Below are positions 62,301-64,000 of a DNA stretch of 64,000 nucleotides, one piece after another. The stretch lies in contig CM057158.1 of assembly GCA_029962745.1 (NCBI GenBank), forward strand, positions 13,052,776 to 13,116,775. The letters run 5' to 3'. The position numbers were made by a program, and so were the translations under genes. The DNA is from Echinometra lucunter (taxonomy: Eukaryota > Echinodermata > Echinoidea > Camarodonta > Echinometridae). The stretch's first letter is position 1, and every line of letters starts with the position of its first letter. The notes under the pieces are model-generated. The model saw nothing but the letters and a program-made list of their open reading frames with translations. It did not search any database and was not told the origin of the DNA.

Positions 62301-63888
62301 GAAGACCACTGTCTTTTTAAACAGGAGTAAAGACCCCCCCCCCCCCTTAAAATATATTGGACCCCATATACAGCAAGAAAAACAGGAACTGCATGCCATT
62401 TCCCCAATATTCTACATGACGTTATAAAGTCGGAGTGCCTCAAATTCCTCCATTTCGGATCTTTGATAAAGGAAGTTTGCTGAAATGTGAATTCTAATTT
62501 AAGACAAGGAGGAAGTTTGAATCATCCACAATTTTAATGTTTTTTTAAATTATAGAATCTTCAAGTACTTTATAGGACAAAGGGGTCTTTTATATGGACT
62601 CAAGAATAACAAAATTCTAAATCAGCGCTATAGTATACGTAAAAAATAAACGGACCGAATTTCAATTTTCATTCCCCTGGTTCTAATAATTCGAAATCAA
62701 CAATACAAAATCATATTACTCTTGATTATTACACTATAATCTTCATTATCACTTATTATAACGCATTAAGTTACAGGAATAACTGGTTTAAATTCCGAGT
62801 TATATCTAACGGCGTACTTTTGTCAAATTTCCATTACTCTATTTAAGTATCAGACTCCAGTTCCACACTCAATAATGAAACAATTAATACCTCTGAATCA
62901 TACAATGATGTTATTTTCCTAATTTAAAATTCTTATAAGATATTACAGGTATGTAATTCTCAGCAATTCACTTCTGAGCCTGATCCGAGAGTGATATTTT
63001 CTGTCCCTCCGTGACATTATTTTCATTCCAGTTTCAACCCCTTCAGTGTTGCCCCTTTTCAATTAAACACAAAACACATGCATTGCGATATTCATTTTTG
63101 TACAGGCCTTCAAATTTTGTCAAAATAATGTCTGTCCGTAGTAGGGTCAATGCCGTGACAAAGCGATCAGGCTCATGTCATACTGGCCGCCAATGTGATG
63201 CTGAACATGTTCCGGATTTGATTGCCCTGATTCACGAATATGAATTCACGAAGTTCCTTTTGGCAGCTGCAGATGAATTTGAATAATGTTTTTAAAGATT
63301 CTGTCCATTGGCGTAGACAGGTCCTCATTACTGGGGGGGGGGGGGGGGATGATTCCCCCAAAGATGTACATTTATATGCACATTATGCACCCACTTCAAA
63401 AAGTGATGATGCATACCCCCACCCCCCCCCCCCACACACACACACACGCTATCTAAGCCCCTGATTCTGTCGGACATACCTCCTGATCTGAATGCAGCGA
63501 AATGAATGATACAAGAGTAAAAGCCCTTGCTCGAAATGAACAATTCTTCTGACCTAACTTTTGAATGACAGACGATGTTTTTGCTAAATTGAATGAAAGC
63601 TTCATCAAATTGGCTAAGAAAAGTGCGTCATTGATTGGAACAACCTCTTTTACGCTTACTTATTTTAACAGTTTCAAGGTCATGGTTTTCACTCAGGCTG
63701 TATACATGTATATGATTTACGCTTGAATGAAGAAAATAAAAAGCATGGGTGGAATTTTAAAAAGTAATTTTTTTAAACACCTTGAAATTATTTAACGTTT
63801 CTACATCAAAATCACATTCAAGGCAAAATAATGCAAAACACTAAATGGCTAAAAGGAGGACCGAAGAGAAGAAGTGAGTGAAAAATAA
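59301..63888. other. Intergenic, no gene assigned
   Basis: AT-rich with poly-G/C runs at 61080-61091, 62334-62346, 63333-63348 and 63422-63433. Short frames (for example 60723-60938 with one hydrophobic stretch, and 63131-63286) have no recognisable domain. Confidence 0.55.
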
Positions 63889-63919
<31 letters not shown>

Positions 63920-63952
63920 GAGAGAGCGACAGACAGACAGACAGACAGAGAG
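63889..63952. repeat. (GA)n and (GACA)n microsatellite
   Basis: GA dinucleotides followed by GACA tetranucleotides and a final GA block. Confidence 0.93.
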
Positions 63953-64000
63953 TATATTTAGTTCTACGATATTACTTCTATCAAAACTATACTTCGAAAT

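Overview
The window looks like nuclear DNA of a marine invertebrate, most likely an echinoderm. It is AT-rich, its genes are split by long introns, and it is dense in small non-autonomous transposons, tRNA-derived SINEs, purine/pyrimidine microsatellites and long poly-G or poly-C runs. The octamer-like word TAGGCCTA, common in sea-urchin-type genomes, recurs (near 25158, 35325 and 39580). Nothing prokaryotic is present: there are no operons, ribosome binding sites or CRISPR arrays. The taxon is an inference.

Two genes can be read with good support. On the + strand is the 3' end of a gene for a C-terminally membrane-anchored protein. A 992-bp internal exon (7915-8906) encodes a Ser/Arg-rich, then acidic, then Lys-rich segment. 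It is followed by two alternative last exons (10624-10746 and 12325-12447). Each encodes the same kind of 40-residue tail: one transmembrane helix plus a short acidic Trp-containing end. The two exons match in length and phase and are 80% identical in protein, so the gene appears to choose between two membrane tails. The helix resembles that of junctophilins, and the exon layout fits, but the identity is tentative. Upstream exons lie outside the window or were not found in the first 7.9 kb.

On the - strand is the 3' part of a gene for a small type I membrane protein. Four exons with matching splice phases encode a CUB domain (31782-32022 joined to 30149-30372), an LDL-receptor class A domain (29739-29864) and a transmembrane helix with a short tail (28233-28363). 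No signal-peptide exon was found. Its introns hold a decayed LINE fragment, a GGGTGCA-rich element and a 268-bp fold-back element 10 nt from a splice donor.

The rest (about 12.7-28 kb and 32-64 kb) is gene-poor. It holds at least four classes of fold-back or TIR elements (piggyBac-like with TTAA, Harbinger-like with TTA, mariner-like with TA, and fold-backs sharing a TTTCATRAA end), several tRNA-headed SINEs, two arrays of diverged tandem repeats (4.1-6.1 kb and 55.6-59.3 kb), a three-copy local duplication (49.2-52.0 kb) and many GA/CT tracts. A possible terminal exon of an unrecognised gene sits at 37474-37670 on the - strand.
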